Below are positions 23,243 through 31,175 of a DNA stretch of 32,133 nt, piece after piece (the stretch's first letter is position 1; each line of letters opens with the position of its first letter). Both the position numbers and the translations under genes were made by a program. The DNA lies in assembly GCA_022072085.1 (NCBI GenBank), contig JAJVII010000062.1, positions 9,362 to 41,494 on the forward strand, in the 5' to 3' direction. This DNA comes from Phycisphaerae bacterium (GTDB lineage: Bacteria; Planctomycetota; Phycisphaerae; JAJVII01). The notes below the pieces were generated by a model. The model searched no databases and was not told the DNA's origin. It saw only the letters and a program-made list of their open reading frames with translations.

Positions 23243-25846
23243 CTAGACGAGATTTCGCCGCTTGCGGATAACCCACTCGGTCGCAATCACGGCGATGAAG
23301 AGCACCAGGATCGGCCAGCGGTTGCGGTCGCCCAGTTCGGTGGTCTCCAACTGCTCCCGCTTGACGAGGTAGTCGCTGGACTTGAACTGGTCCAGCAGCT
23401 TGCCAAGGGAATTGGCCGTGTAGATCGCCGGGCCCGTCTTGGGGTCGATTCCGGCGAAGGTCTTGCGTCCCTTGTCGGCCCCCGGCTGGGCCATCTGACG
23501 CAGCAATTCGAAATCGGCCAACGGGTTCTCCAACTCCAGATTGATCGACGCAACGATGAAGTTGGCTTCGGCGCTGGACTTCTTGCCATCGGGCATGGTC
23601 GCCTCGAACAGCAGGCGATAGCTGCCCTCGCGGCTGGGCGGCGGGAGCTTGATCTCGTATCGCTTGTTGGCTGCGCTGTAGAAGCCGGCCAGTTTCATCG
23701 GCTTGAGAGGCTGCGGTTCGGCATTGGGCGAACCGCTGTCGGCCGGCACCCACTCGGTCAGCGTGGCCTCAGGGTCGCGGACCGGGTTGCCCATCTGGTC
23801 CTCGATGCCCGCGGTCACGAGAATCTGCTGGCGGTCGTCGGCGGACGTGTCGGCCAGCCGCACGTTGCTCAGGGAGTAACGCGGCTGGTCGGTCTGCACC
23901 CAGACGCTGCCTTCGCGATTGGCCAGCCAGCGGATGACCTGGCGCCAGAACTGGCTGTGAACTTCCGGCCCCTCGCCGTCGGGAATCTGGAATCGCCACC
24001 GCCAGGTCGTGTCCATGGCCGACGTGAGCGTGCGGCCTTTGCCGACGGGCTGCGCGACCATGACGGGCTGGCCCGTTTCGGTGGTGGCCAGGACCGTGGC
24101 TGCGGGATGGTCGGCCTGGATCTCGGCGGTCGCGGGGAAACGGTTGGCCCCCTGGATGGTCGGCAACAGGCCCCAGAGTTTCCGGCTCTGGGCGTCGTCC
24201 TTGCCGAGTTTCATGATCTGGTGCCGCAGGCCCAGGTCGGTGGGGGTGAGGTGGAACGGCGCGTCGAGTTGGCCGGCGGCCTTGGAGACGTCGAACGGGA
24301 GCAGCGATGCGATGGGCGTGTTGGACCAGCCGCCGGCGGCGTACGTGTCGCGCCCGCCGATCATCGCCAAGCCCTTGCCCATATCGCGGACCATGATTGC
24401 GATCCAGCGGAGCTGCTCGGCGGTGAAGACGTCGGCCTTCACGTCGCCGAGGATGATGACGTGGAACTTCTGCCAGTCGGCCTCGGTGCGGGGCAACTGC
24501 TGGTTGGCGCCGCCGGCCAGGGCGGCCGATGTCAGGAGATACTGGCGATTGAGCGTAATGAGGTCGGAGCCGGCCAGCGCCTGGGTGAGATACTTCGCCT
24601 CGTAGCGGAACTTGCCCTCGACGTAGAGCACGAGAATCTGGTTGTCGACCACCTGGACGTAGTCGGTGATGCTCGTCTGCTTGTCGGCGTCCAGCTTGGC
24701 GTTCTTGTACGTCTGGCCGGGCGCGACGCGGACGGTGACGGCTTGGAAGCCCGTCTGGATCGGCGTGGCCTGCACGTCGAACGAAACGTCGCCGCCGGTC
24801 TGACCGGCCGGCAGCGTGACCTCACGCGAATCGACGACCTTGGCGTCCTTGCCCGTGCCCAGGAGCAACTCGAACTTGACGGGATGATCGGGCAGGTTCT
24901 CCATCTGGAAGACGGCGTGCACCTGCATGATGTTGAACGCGGGAACCTTCCGCCCGGGCAGCTTGAGCGACTTGGCCATGATCATCGGCCGATCGGTGTC
25001 GGGCTTGTCGCGGCCGACGCCCACCGGATAGACGTAGATGGGATTGGTCGGATCGTCCGCGAGGCTGTTGGCCAGCTTCTGCGGATCGATGCCGGGGCCC
25101 TGGAGTGTGTTGCGCCCGTCGGTGACCAGGATGATCCCGGCCACGTTCCGGTCGCTGGCGTTCTCGCGGGCCTTCTGGATGGCCCGCCCGATGGCCGTGG
25201 TGCCTCCTATCTTTTCGTCGGGCGACAGGGACAGGTCAGCGGCCGGGTTGCCGAGCGGCTGGCCCAGGGTTCGGCCGAACGAATACTGCTGGACGTCGAA
25301 GGAATCGTGGAGCTTCTTCATGGCGCCGGCGTTGGAGTTCAGCGCCTGTCGGACGGCTTCGATGCGTTGCGTCTTGGCGTCGCCGCCGGCATCGGGAATG
25401 TGCATGGAGTCGGACACGTCGTAGAGGAGAATGAGGACGGCCTTCTCGTAGTGCGTGCGGACGTGCTGGATGGTCGGCCGAAGGAGATAGGCCAGCAGCA
25501 GCAGGATCGCCACGATCCGCAGGACGGCGCAGGCGATGCGGACCTCGCGGGAAACAGGCGAAGTGGTCTCCTGGTAGGAGTGCAGCGCCCAGACGACCAG
25601 GACCGCCCCAATGATCAGCAGCGCCCAGGGGTGCCATCGCAGGATGAGCAGCAGGGCTGCCGGGATCAGGACGATCAGAGCGCCCGCGGCGATGAGCAGG
25701 CGCGACCGGACGTCGCCGGGGCGGCGGCCGGACCGCCAGTAATAGGCGCATTCCATGATCAGCAGGAGGATCGCCAGTGGCGCGGCAATCGCGACGATAT
25801 CCAGGGGCTGAAGGTGAATCGGTATCTCGACGGCCAACTCAGTCAT
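23243..25846 (-). CDS. large membrane-anchored VWA-domain protein
   Basis: This encodes 867 residues from the ATG at 25846 (start uncertain, as no strong ribosome binding site is seen; an alternative in-frame ATG at 25888 is no better). Three hydrophobic segments lie at about 16-33, 50-68 and 74-90 and a further one at 107-123. They are followed by a von Willebrand factor A domain whose MIDAS motif is DVSDSM (from residue 143) with a later VTDG. The middle holds a glutamine-amidotransferase-like/DUF1355-type part (LVLYVEGKFRYEAKYL, HVIILGDVKADVF, LAMIGGRDTYAAGGW). One more TM segment lies at the C-terminus (WPILVLFIAVIATEWVI). This is the layout of planctomycete VWA membrane proteins found in MoxR-type clusters. 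It lies 63 bases downstream of the solute-binding protein gene. Metal-dependent binding is inferred; partner unknown. Confidence 0.88.
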   Translation of the reverse strand: MTELAVEIPIHLQPLDIVAIAAPLAILLLIMECAYYWRSGRRPGDVRSRLLIAAGALIVLIPAALLLILRWHPWALLIIGAVLVVWALHSYQETTSPVSREVRIACAVLRIVAILLLLAYLLRPTIQHVRTHYEKAVLILLYDVSDSMHIPDAGGDAKTQRIEAVRQALNSNAGAMKKLHDSFDVQQYSFGRTLGQPLGNPAADLSLSPDEKIGGTTAIGRAIQKARENASDRNVAGIILVTDGRNTLQGPGIDPQKLANSLADDPTNPIYVYPVGVGRDKPDTDRPMIMAKSLKLPGRKVPAFNIMQVHAVFQMENLPDHPVKFELLLGTGKDAKVVDSREVTLPAGQTGGDVSFDVQATPIQTGFQAVTVRVAPGQTYKNAKLDADKQTSITDYVQVVDNQILVLYVEGKFRYEAKYLTQALAGSDLITLNRQYLLTSAALAGGANQQLPRTEADWQKFHVIILGDVKADVFTAEQLRWIAIMVRDMGKGLAMIGGRDTYAAGGWSNTPIASLLPFDVSKAAGQLDAPFHLTPTDLGLRHQIMKLGKDDAQSRKLWGLLPTIQGANRFPATAEIQADHPAATVLATTETGQPVMVAQPVGKGRTLTSAMDTTWRWRFQIPDGEGPEVHSQFWRQVIRWLANREGSVWVQTDQPRYSLSNVRLADTSADDRQQILVTAGIEDQMGNPVRDPEATLTEWVPADSGSPNAEPQPLKPMKLAGFYSAANKRYEIKLPPPSREGSYRLLFEATMPDGKKSSAEANFIVASINLELENPLADFELLRQMAQPGADKGRKTFAGIDPKTGPAIYTANSLGKLLDQFKSSDYLVKREQLETTELGDRNRWPILVLFIAVIATEWVIRKRRNLV

Positions 25847-25909
25847 TGGGGTCCATGATACCCGCCTGGGCGCCGGACGTAAATTCATACGTCCATCGCC
25901 GCGCGCCGT

Positions 25910-27646
25910 TCACGGGGCCATCCCGAGGGGGTCCTGCTCCCGGGGGCGGACGAGGGATGGATCGTTGAAACTGCTGCGGAACGGACTCTCGCGCAAACGA
26001 CGATAGACCCGGTCGGCGGCCTTGCGGGCGTCGGCGGCCACCTTCTCGGGCGTGCAGGTCGGGTCCAGAAGCATGGCCTGGAAGCTGTCGCTCAGTTCGC
26101 GGTCCAGGGTGTCCTGGCCCAGGGCGCCGCCGGCGGGTCGGCCATAGGCGCGGGCGTCGATGAACAGCCGGATGTTGGGCCAGCGGGGCAGGGCATTTCG
26201 CCCGGCGAGCGAGCCGGTGAATGTCGGGCGGAGGGGATGGCCGGGCGGCATCGCCATGTCCAGATACGCCTGGACCTCCTTGCCGCGCGAAGGCATGTTG
26301 GGCCCGGGAATGACGTAGCTGTCGCGGCGGCCGCTGATGGTATAGATGACGTCGAACCGCGCCCGTATCCGCTGGGCCAGCGGCGAGACGAGGAATCGCT
26401 GAAGTTTCCACGACTCCTCGCGATGCCGCGTGTCCGTGCTCATGGCGTAGCCGATGCCCGTGGCGGTGCAGCCCCTGAGCCGATAGCAGTCCGTCCCGTC
26501 GGCCGACTTCTCGAAATGGACCGTTGCGGGCGTAACGACGCGGCCGCTGGGGATGCGGTATCCGATGAGGCGGCCGGCGCCGTCCCGAACTGCGTCAGGC
26601 CGACCGGGCAGTTGCGGGCCCATCGGCCAGGGACAGACGTCCCACGCGAAACGATACCCCTGGTCCTTTTCCGAATAGGTCTGCCGGATGTAGGTCGAGA
26701 TGTGCCAGCCGCGGAATCCCATCATGGCCGTCTGCCGGGCGGCCCACGGGTCGTCGGTTCCCCGCTCGGGGGTCCAGGGCTTGGCGACCTTGTGTTTCCA
26801 GGCCAGGTCGTAGACGAACTGCAACCCGCGGATGGACTCGGGGCGGTCGATGATCATCTCGTGGTTGTCGTCGCTCCAGATGCCGCCGCCGGCCTGGAGC
26901 AGGATGTTGTGCCAGTAGCCCTCGCTGAAGTTGTCCTGGAACAGGCCGAACACGAACGCGCCCCGGCCGGCGACGTCTTGCCTGCCCGTCAGCTTCTGGA
27001 GGTATTCCAGCAGTTTCTCCCAGGTCCACTCGTTCCGGTCGTAAAGGTCGTTCGGGTCCTCAAGCCCGGCGGCCGCGAGCATGTCGGCGTTGTAGGCCAT
27101 GCCGGTGGTCTTGTAGTCACGCGGCAGGCCGAAGAGTCGGCCGTTGCAGTAGAACGATTTCACCGCGTCGGCGTTGATGTCGTCGAAGTCCATGTCGGCC
27201 CGCTCACGGAGGACGTAGTCCGTGATCTCGACCAGCAGCGGGTCGGCGCGGTCGGCGAACTTGGGAATGCTCACTGGGGCGATCAGGAACACGTCCGGCG
27301 CCTCGTGGCTGGACATCATGGCGGCCAGCTTGGTGGCGAAGCGGTTGGTGCCGATGAGTTCGACTTCGATGTTCGCGTTGCCGGGCTGGTCCTTGAACGC
27401 GGCGACCACCTGCCGGGCCTGGTCCAACTGCTCCGGCCCGCCCCAGAACATGTACCGCAGGTAGACCTTGTCGGGGGCCCGGGCCGGGTTGGCCTGCGGG
27501 TCCGTCAGGAGCAGCCAAACACAGGGGACGATCGTGGCCACCAGGACCACGACGAAGATCGAATTGACAGTCAGTCGCACGCGCTCGCCCGGCGTGCGGC
27601 GGTCGTGAGATGCGAGAGGAGGCCCGCTGCGGTCCGTTTCGGCCAT
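25910..27646 (-). CDS. ABC transporter solute-binding protein, family 1 (sugar type)
   Basis: This encodes 578 residues from the ATG at 27646. A single membrane segment (about 27-47, VNSIFVVVLVATIVPCVWLL) with no lipobox Cys acts as a signal anchor. It precedes a family 1 (MalE/UgpB-like) binding protein with clear features: VYLRYMFWGGPEQLDQARQV, a KLAAMMSSHEAPDVFLIAP segment, GLPRDYKTTGMAYNADMLAA, WTWEKLLEYLQKL and MMGFRGWHISTYIRQ. At 578 residues it is longer than most relatives. No permease or ATPase gene is next to it, so it is an orphan; downstream is the VWA protein. There is no Shine-Dalgarno sequence, and the TACAAT box six bases before the ATG suggests a leaderless mRNA. Oligosaccharide binding is inferred. 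Confidence 0.88.
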   Translation of the reverse strand: MAETDRSGPPLASHDRRTPGERVRLTVNSIFVVVLVATIVPCVWLLLTDPQANPARAPDKVYLRYMFWGGPEQLDQARQVVAAFKDQPGNANIEVELIGTNRFATKLAAMMSSHEAPDVFLIAPVSIPKFADRADPLLVEITDYVLRERADMDFDDINADAVKSFYCNGRLFGLPRDYKTTGMAYNADMLAAAGLEDPNDLYDRNEWTWEKLLEYLQKLTGRQDVAGRGAFVFGLFQDNFSEGYWHNILLQAGGGIWSDDNHEMIIDRPESIRGLQFVYDLAWKHKVAKPWTPERGTDDPWAARQTAMMGFRGWHISTYIRQTYSEKDQGYRFAWDVCPWPMGPQLPGRPDAVRDGAGRLIGYRIPSGRVVTPATVHFEKSADGTDCYRLRGCTATGIGYAMSTDTRHREESWKLQRFLVSPLAQRIRARFDVIYTISGRRDSYVIPGPNMPSRGKEVQAYLDMAMPPGHPLRPTFTGSLAGRNALPRWPNIRLFIDARAYGRPAGGALGQDTLDRELSDSFQAMLLDPTCTPEKVAADARKAADRVYRRLRESPFRSSFNDPSLVRPREQDPLGMAP

Positions 27647-27652
27647 GCGTGG

Positions 27653-27658
27653 ATTGTA
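27653..27658 (-). promoter_or_regulatory. -10 box next to the start of the solute-binding protein gene
   Basis: On the minus strand TACAAT ends six bases before the ATG at 27646, so transcription would begin at or very near the A of the start codon. The -35 region is poor (GTGAAT at 17-base spacing), so it may need an activator. The absence of a ribosome binding site fits a leaderless mRNA. Confidence 0.4.
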
Positions 27659-27737
27659 ACACGACGGACGCGGCGATTCACGGGGCAGAAAGCCTTCCCA
27701 GCCGATCGGGCAACGGGCCTGATCCACGTTGGCCGAG

Positions 27738-28367
27738 CTATTCGCCGTCAGGCGTGCGGCCCTTGGGGATCTCGGGCATCCGTTCGAGAATCTTGTCGGC
27801 CAGGCCGTAGTCCAGGGCCTCCTGGGCGTCCAGCCAGCGGTCGCGATCACAGTCCCGCTCGATGCGGTCGATCGGTTGGCCGGTATGGTTGGCGAGGATT
27901 TCGTAGATGCGCTTGCGCAGCCGCAGGATCTCCTTAGCCTGGATTTCCAGGTCGGTCGCGGGTCCGGTGATCGAGCCGCCGATGAGCGGCTGGTGGAGCA
28001 TGATTCGCGAATTGGGCAGCAGGAACCGCTTGCCGCGGGTGCCGGCAGCCATCAGGATCGCGCCCATGCTGGCCGCCTGGCCGACGCAGTAGGTCGCGAC
28101 GTCGCAGCGGACGAACTGCATGGTGTCGTAGACGCCGCCCAGGCCAGCCGACACCGACCCGCCCGGCGAGTTGATGTAGAAGTGGATGTCCGATTCGCTG
28201 TCCTCGTTGCTGAGGAAAAGCATCTGGGCGATGATGAGGCTGGCCGACTCGTCGGTCACCGGTCCGCCCAGAAAGATGATGCGGTCGCGCAGCAGCCGGG
28301 AGTAGATGTCGTAGGCCCGCTCGCCGCGGCCGGTCTTCTCGATGACGATGGGAACCAGGTAGGACAT
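27738..28367 (-). CDS. clpP: ATP-dependent Clp protease proteolytic subunit (canonical ClpP)
   Basis: This encodes 209 residues from the ATG at 28367 (GGGAGAG upstream). The Ser/His/Asp triad is intact: Ser100 in GQAASMGA, His125 in IMLHQP and Asp176 in [10 protein letters not shown]. The oligomerisation segments are as in Escherichia coli ClpP ([19 protein letters not shown]). ClpP forms a tetradecameric chamber that degrades proteins delivered by ClpX/ClpA/ClpC in the cytoplasm. It is the third gene of the tig-clpP-clpP operon, 51 bases after the other clpP. The usual clpX does not follow; the next gene on this strand is the orphan solute-binding protein. Confidence 0.97.
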   Translation of the reverse strand: MSYLVPIVIEKTGRGERAYDIYSRLLRDRIIFLGGPVTDESASLIIAQMLFLSNEDSESDIHFYINSPGGSVSAGLGGVYDTMQFVRCDVATYCVGQAASMGAILMAAGTRGKRFLLPNSRIMLHQPLIGGSITGPATDLEIQAKEILRLRKRIYEILANHTGQPIDRIERDCDRDRWLDAQEALDYGLADKILERMPEIPKGRTPDGE

Positions 28368-28418
28368 GGGCTCTCCCGATTTGGGCGGACGGCGGTTCGC
28401 GCGGCCGCCAGGCTGCTT

Positions 28419-29045
28419 CTACTTGCTCTCGGTCTTCTTCTTGGCTCGCTCGTCGACCAGCAGGTCGTCGATCAGCCCGAACTCCTTGGCCTCGGCGGCG
28501 CTCATGTAGTAGTCTCGCTCGGTGAGCGACGCGATTTTCTCCAGCGGCTGGCCCGTGTGGGTCGCCAGGATGTCGTTGAGTATCCGCTTGTTCTTGATGA
28601 TCTCCTCAGCCTGAATCTGGATGTCCGACGCCTGTCCGCCGACGCCGCCCCAGGGCTGGTGCATCATCATCCGGGCGTTGGGCAAAGCGTAGCGTTTGCC
28701 CTTGGTGCCGGCGGTCAGGATGACGGCGCCGCCACTCTCGGCCCGGCCGATGCAGTAGGTCGCGATGTCGCAGGTCAGGTACTGCATCGTGTCATAGATC
28801 GCCAGCGTCTGGTCGACCAGGCCGCCCGGCGAGTTGACGTACAGGTTGATGTCCTGGTCGCGGTTGAGGTTCTGGAGGTAGAGCATCCGCATGATGACGA
28901 TGCTGGCGCTCCGCTCGTCGATCTCGCCGGCCAGGAAAACGATGCGGTTCTCCAGCAGGAGATCCTCGATGGTCATCTCGCGGTACTGGCCGTACTTCTG
29001 CGGAACGGCCATGTTCAGCGCCGGCAGGCCGGGTCTGTGATTCAT
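28419..29045 (-). CDS. clpP: divergent ClpP paralogue (second Clp protease subunit)
   Basis: This encodes 208 residues from the ATG at 29045 (GAGGCG upstream), 31 bases after tig. It is a ClpP homologue with a longer N-terminus (MNHRPGLPALNMAVPQKYGQ). The triad is retained: Ser104 in GRAESGGA, His129 in MMMHQPWGG and Asp178 in LTERDYYM. The nucleophile loop differs from the consensus GQAASMGA (GRAESGGA). The Asp four residues before the catalytic Asp, conserved in its neighbour, is Leu. A Lys-rich tail (ERAKKKTESK) ends it. Organisms with two ClpPs often assemble mixed 14-mers in which the two rings differ in specificity, so a ClpP1P2-type hetero-complex is inferred. Which paralogue binds the unfoldase cannot be told from the sequence. 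Confidence 0.95.
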   Translation of the reverse strand: MNHRPGLPALNMAVPQKYGQYREMTIEDLLLENRIVFLAGEIDERSASIVIMRMLYLQNLNRDQDINLYVNSPGGLVDQTLAIYDTMQYLTCDIATYCIGRAESGGAVILTAGTKGKRYALPNARMMMHQPWGGVGGQASDIQIQAEEIIKNKRILNDILATHTGQPLEKIASLTERDYYMSAAEAKEFGLIDDLLVDERAKKKTESK

Positions 29046-29076
29046 CGTACGTACGCCTCGCAATAGAACGTCTGGC

Positions 29077-30564
29077 TCAGGTCGCGTCCTGGTCGTCCGC
29101 GTCGTCGGCTTTCTTGGCTGTCTTCTTGGCCGACTTCTTCGCGCCCTTCTTGGGCGTCTCCTTGGCGTCGGCCGACTCCTCAGCCGGGGCGTCGGTGACG
29201 GCGGCCTTCTCCAGCAGCTTGTCCACGGCCTTCTGCTCGAGGATCTGCTGATAGAGCTGGTTCAGCGAGCCGCGCCGCTCCAGTTCGCTCCGCAGGGCGT
29301 CGGGCCGCATGCCGTATTGGGCGGCCATCTGGGCGATGGCGGCGTTCCCGTCCTCCTCGGCGACCTGGACTTCCAGTTTCTCGGCCACCTTGGCCAGAAT
29401 GAAGAAGCTCTTCAACTCGCGCGTCGCCTCTTCGCCGGCGGCCACCTCCAACTCGTCCTCGTGCTTGGCGACCTGGTCACGCGGCACGCCACGCATCATC
29501 AGTTCGTTGGCACGCCGCTGGACGGCCCGTTCCTTCATCCGCGACAGCACGCCCTCGGGCAGTTCCAGGTTCGTGCCGGCCAGCAGGTAATCGTATACCT
29601 GCTCGCGCATTTGTCGCTTCTGAACATTCTCGGCTTCGCTGGCCAGTTGGCTGCCGATCCACTCGCGGAATTCCTCCACCTTGTCGAAACCGAAGCGGGC
29701 GACGAACTGCTCGTCCACCTCCGGCAAGCGGGTGCGCTTCACCTCGCGCGCGGTGAAGGTAAAGGTGGCCTTCTTGCCGCGGAGGGCTTCCTGCGGGTGG
29801 CCGTCGGGGACGGTCGTCTCGATGGTCACCACGTCGCCCGGCTTGGCGCCGGTGAGCTTGTCGCCGAGATCCTCCAGCGGGACGCCCTCGACGGCCTGGG
29901 GCCTGACGGGGACTTGCTGGTTGGCGTGGGTGTGGGTCTCGCCGCCTTCGGGCTGGAACGCGACGTCGGCGACGACGATGTCGTCCAACGCGGCGGGTCC
30001 GTCAACCGGCTCGACGGTGGCGAAGTTGCCCCGCCAGCGGTCGATGGCCTGCTGGACTTCCGCATCCGACACGGCGGCGGGCGGCCGTTTGACGGGGATG
30101 TTGTCCAAATCGGGCAGCTCGAACTCCGGCTGGACCTCGACTGTGACATCGAAGGTCAGCGGGCCCTCCTCGGGCAGCGTGATGGCATCGAGCTTCTCAT
30201 CGTCCATGTCCGGGTCGCCCAGAACCTTGAGCTTCTCCTGCTCGACGGCCTTGGTGTAGCCCAGGGCGATCATCTGCGTCTTGAGGTCCTCGTTCAACTC
30301 GGCGCCGAACCGCTTCTCGATCAGGCGGCGGGGGGCCCGGCCGATGCGGAAGCCCGGGACCTGCTGGGTCGAGGCCAACTGCTTGATCGACTCGTCGCGC
30401 TTGGCGTCGATCCGCTCGCGCGGGACGGCGATCAGGAGCTTCTTGCGCAGGGCGCCCAGGTCCTCGACGGTGACGGCGATGGGGGGCAGGTTGTCCTCGG
30501 CCTCGGCGGTTTCGTCGGCGGCGTCGGTCTTGGGCTCCTGGTCCTTGTCGCTTTCCTCTGCCAT
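29077..30564 (-). CDS. tig: trigger factor
   Basis: This encodes 495 residues from the ATG at 30564 (GAGG upstream). Trigger factor binds the ribosome exit site (L23) and shelters nascent chains in the cytoplasm. The ribosome-binding signature is present as GFRIGRAP (71-78) in the usual N-terminal domain (28-150). It is followed by an FKBP-like PPIase domain (about 190-280, containing LPEVDEQFVARFGF at its end) and a helical C-terminal domain. Two extras stand out: an acidic N-terminal extension (residues 1-26, EESDKDQEPKTDAADETAEAE) and a Lys/Ala-rich tail (about 465-495, KKGAKKSAKKTAKKADD). It heads the tig-clpP-clpP operon. A terminator-like hairpin lies 33 bases upstream of its start. Confidence 0.96.
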   Translation of the reverse strand: MAEESDKDQEPKTDAADETAEAEDNLPPIAVTVEDLGALRKKLLIAVPRERIDAKRDESIKQLASTQQVPGFRIGRAPRRLIEKRFGAELNEDLKTQMIALGYTKAVEQEKLKVLGDPDMDDEKLDAITLPEEGPLTFDVTVEVQPEFELPDLDNIPVKRPPAAVSDAEVQQAIDRWRGNFATVEPVDGPAALDDIVVADVAFQPEGGETHTHANQQVPVRPQAVEGVPLEDLGDKLTGAKPGDVVTIETTVPDGHPQEALRGKKATFTFTAREVKRTRLPEVDEQFVARFGFDKVEEFREWIGSQLASEAENVQKRQMREQVYDYLLAGTNLELPEGVLSRMKERAVQRRANELMMRGVPRDQVAKHEDELEVAAGEEATRELKSFFILAKVAEKLEVQVAEEDGNAAIAQMAAQYGMRPDALRSELERRGSLNQLYQQILEQKAVDKLLEKAAVTDAPAEESADAKETPKKGAKKSAKKTAKKADDADDQDAT

Positions 30565-30580
30565 GGCGGAAGCCTCGTTC

Positions 30581-30595
30581 GCCCCGGTGAGGGGC
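30581..30595 (-). promoter_or_regulatory. small hairpin next to the tig ribosome binding site
   Basis: GCCCC (30581-30585) pairs with GGGGC (30591-30595) around a 5-base loop. On the minus strand it comes right after the T-run of the terminator-like hairpin at 30598-30634 and just before the ribosome binding site of tig. Confidence 0.4.
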
Positions 30596-30597
30596 CT

Positions 30598-30634
30598 AAA
30601 AGAAAAGTGGCCCGGGCGTCACAGCCCGAGGCCA
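30598..30634 (-). terminator. intrinsic terminator or attenuator upstream of tig
   Basis: On the minus strand TGGCC-(T)-CGGGC pairs with GCCCG-GGCCA (one bulged base, 6-base loop) and is followed by CTTTTCTTTT, a textbook terminator. It is about 125 bases after tRNA-Gly and only 33 bases before the tig start codon. It either ends the tRNA transcript or is a conditional attenuator of tig; no promoter was found between it and tig. Confidence 0.72.
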
Positions 30635-30760
30635 GGCAAACCGGGTCGGGGCATTGGACCCCAAGCCCTTTGATGCGACCCGCGACCGACGCCTGGCTCG
30701 TATCGGCCGGTACCTCGCGGAAGTCGATTTACTGAATCGCGGTGTCGCAACCGCGACCAA

Positions 30761-30836
30761 AGCGGGTGATGGGACTTGAACCCACGACATTCACGTTGGC
30801 AACGTGCGGTCACACCAATCTAAGTGACGCACCCGC
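30761..30836 (-). tRNA. tRNA-Gly (GCC)
   Basis: Minus strand. The acceptor stem is GCGGGTG/CACCCGC, the D-arm TCAC-TTAGATTGGT-GTGA (extendable to 5 bp), the anticodon loop TTGCCAA with anticodon GCC on a CACG/CGTG stem, and the T-arm GTGGG-TTCAAGT-CCCAT. The discriminator is U73, typical of glycine tRNAs, and CCA is not encoded. Two oddities: position 8 is C rather than the nearly universal U, and there is an extra base between the D and anticodon stems, with a G-A pair closing the outer end of the anticodon stem. Confidence 0.85.
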
Positions 30837-30906
30837 AGAACTTACGGCAACGCCGCCAGCCGCTTGCACTGCTGCTTGCACTGGCGACGAGCAAAGCATA
30901 GACGAA

Positions 30907-31143
30907 ATGCCCCCGCGTGTCAATGCCGACTCGCCCGACGCTCAGCCCGCTTTCGCCGGTCAGCCCGGCGACGCCCACAAGGGCAGGGGAGGCGAAGGGG
31001 CCACCCACTCCACCCAGCCGCCCGCCCCCGAGCCCGGCACGATGCTTCACGCGGTCTGTCAGCTTATCGCGGCCCTGTCACCCGACGACCGCGCCGCCTT
31101 GGCGTCGATCCTGGGAACTGAAGGCCCGCCACCCTCGAATTGA
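30907..31143 (+). CDS. small hypothetical protein upstream of the DNA methyltransferase
   Basis: This encodes 78 residues from the ATG at 30907 (weak ribosome binding site). The N-terminal two-thirds is Pro/Gly/Ala/Thr-rich and probably disordered (contains HSTQPPAPEPG). The C-terminal 26 residues, LHAVCQLIAALSPDDRAALAS, form an amphipathic helix-turn-helix-like segment resembling the short 'LSPDDR' helices common in small regulatory proteins. It lies 32 bases before the methyltransferase gene on the same strand, and the promoter of that gene overlaps its stop codon. The upstream extension of the same frame overlaps tRNA-Gly and is not real. Function unknown. Confidence 0.5.
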   Translation: MPPRVNADSPDAQPAFAGQPGDAHKGRGGEGATHSTQPPAPEPGTMLHAVCQLIAALSPDDRAALASILGTEGPPPSN

Positions 31144-31168
31144 CAGCCGACAATCCCTGACGTAACCT
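31140..31168 (+). promoter_or_regulatory. promoter for the DNA methyltransferase gene
   Basis: A consensus TTGACA (31140-31145), a 17-base spacer and TAACCT (31163-31168). The -10 box ends seven bases before the ATG at 31176, so the transcript would be leaderless, which fits the lack of any ribosome binding site. Confidence 0.6.
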
Positions 31169-31175
31169 GTCCGCC

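Noticed and set aside
25839-25856. mini-ORF MDPND overlapping the start of the VWA gene
   Set aside because: There is no good ribosome binding site, and it is the tail of a shadow frame of the upstream gene.
23117-25858. 913-codon open frame on the plus strand
   Set aside because: It is antisense to the VWA gene, which has clear domains; the plus-strand product is a Gly/Val/Asp/Arg-rich artefact.
30742-30906. upstream extension of the small gene at 30907
   Set aside because: It would overlap tRNA-Gly and its flanks, so the later ATG is preferred.
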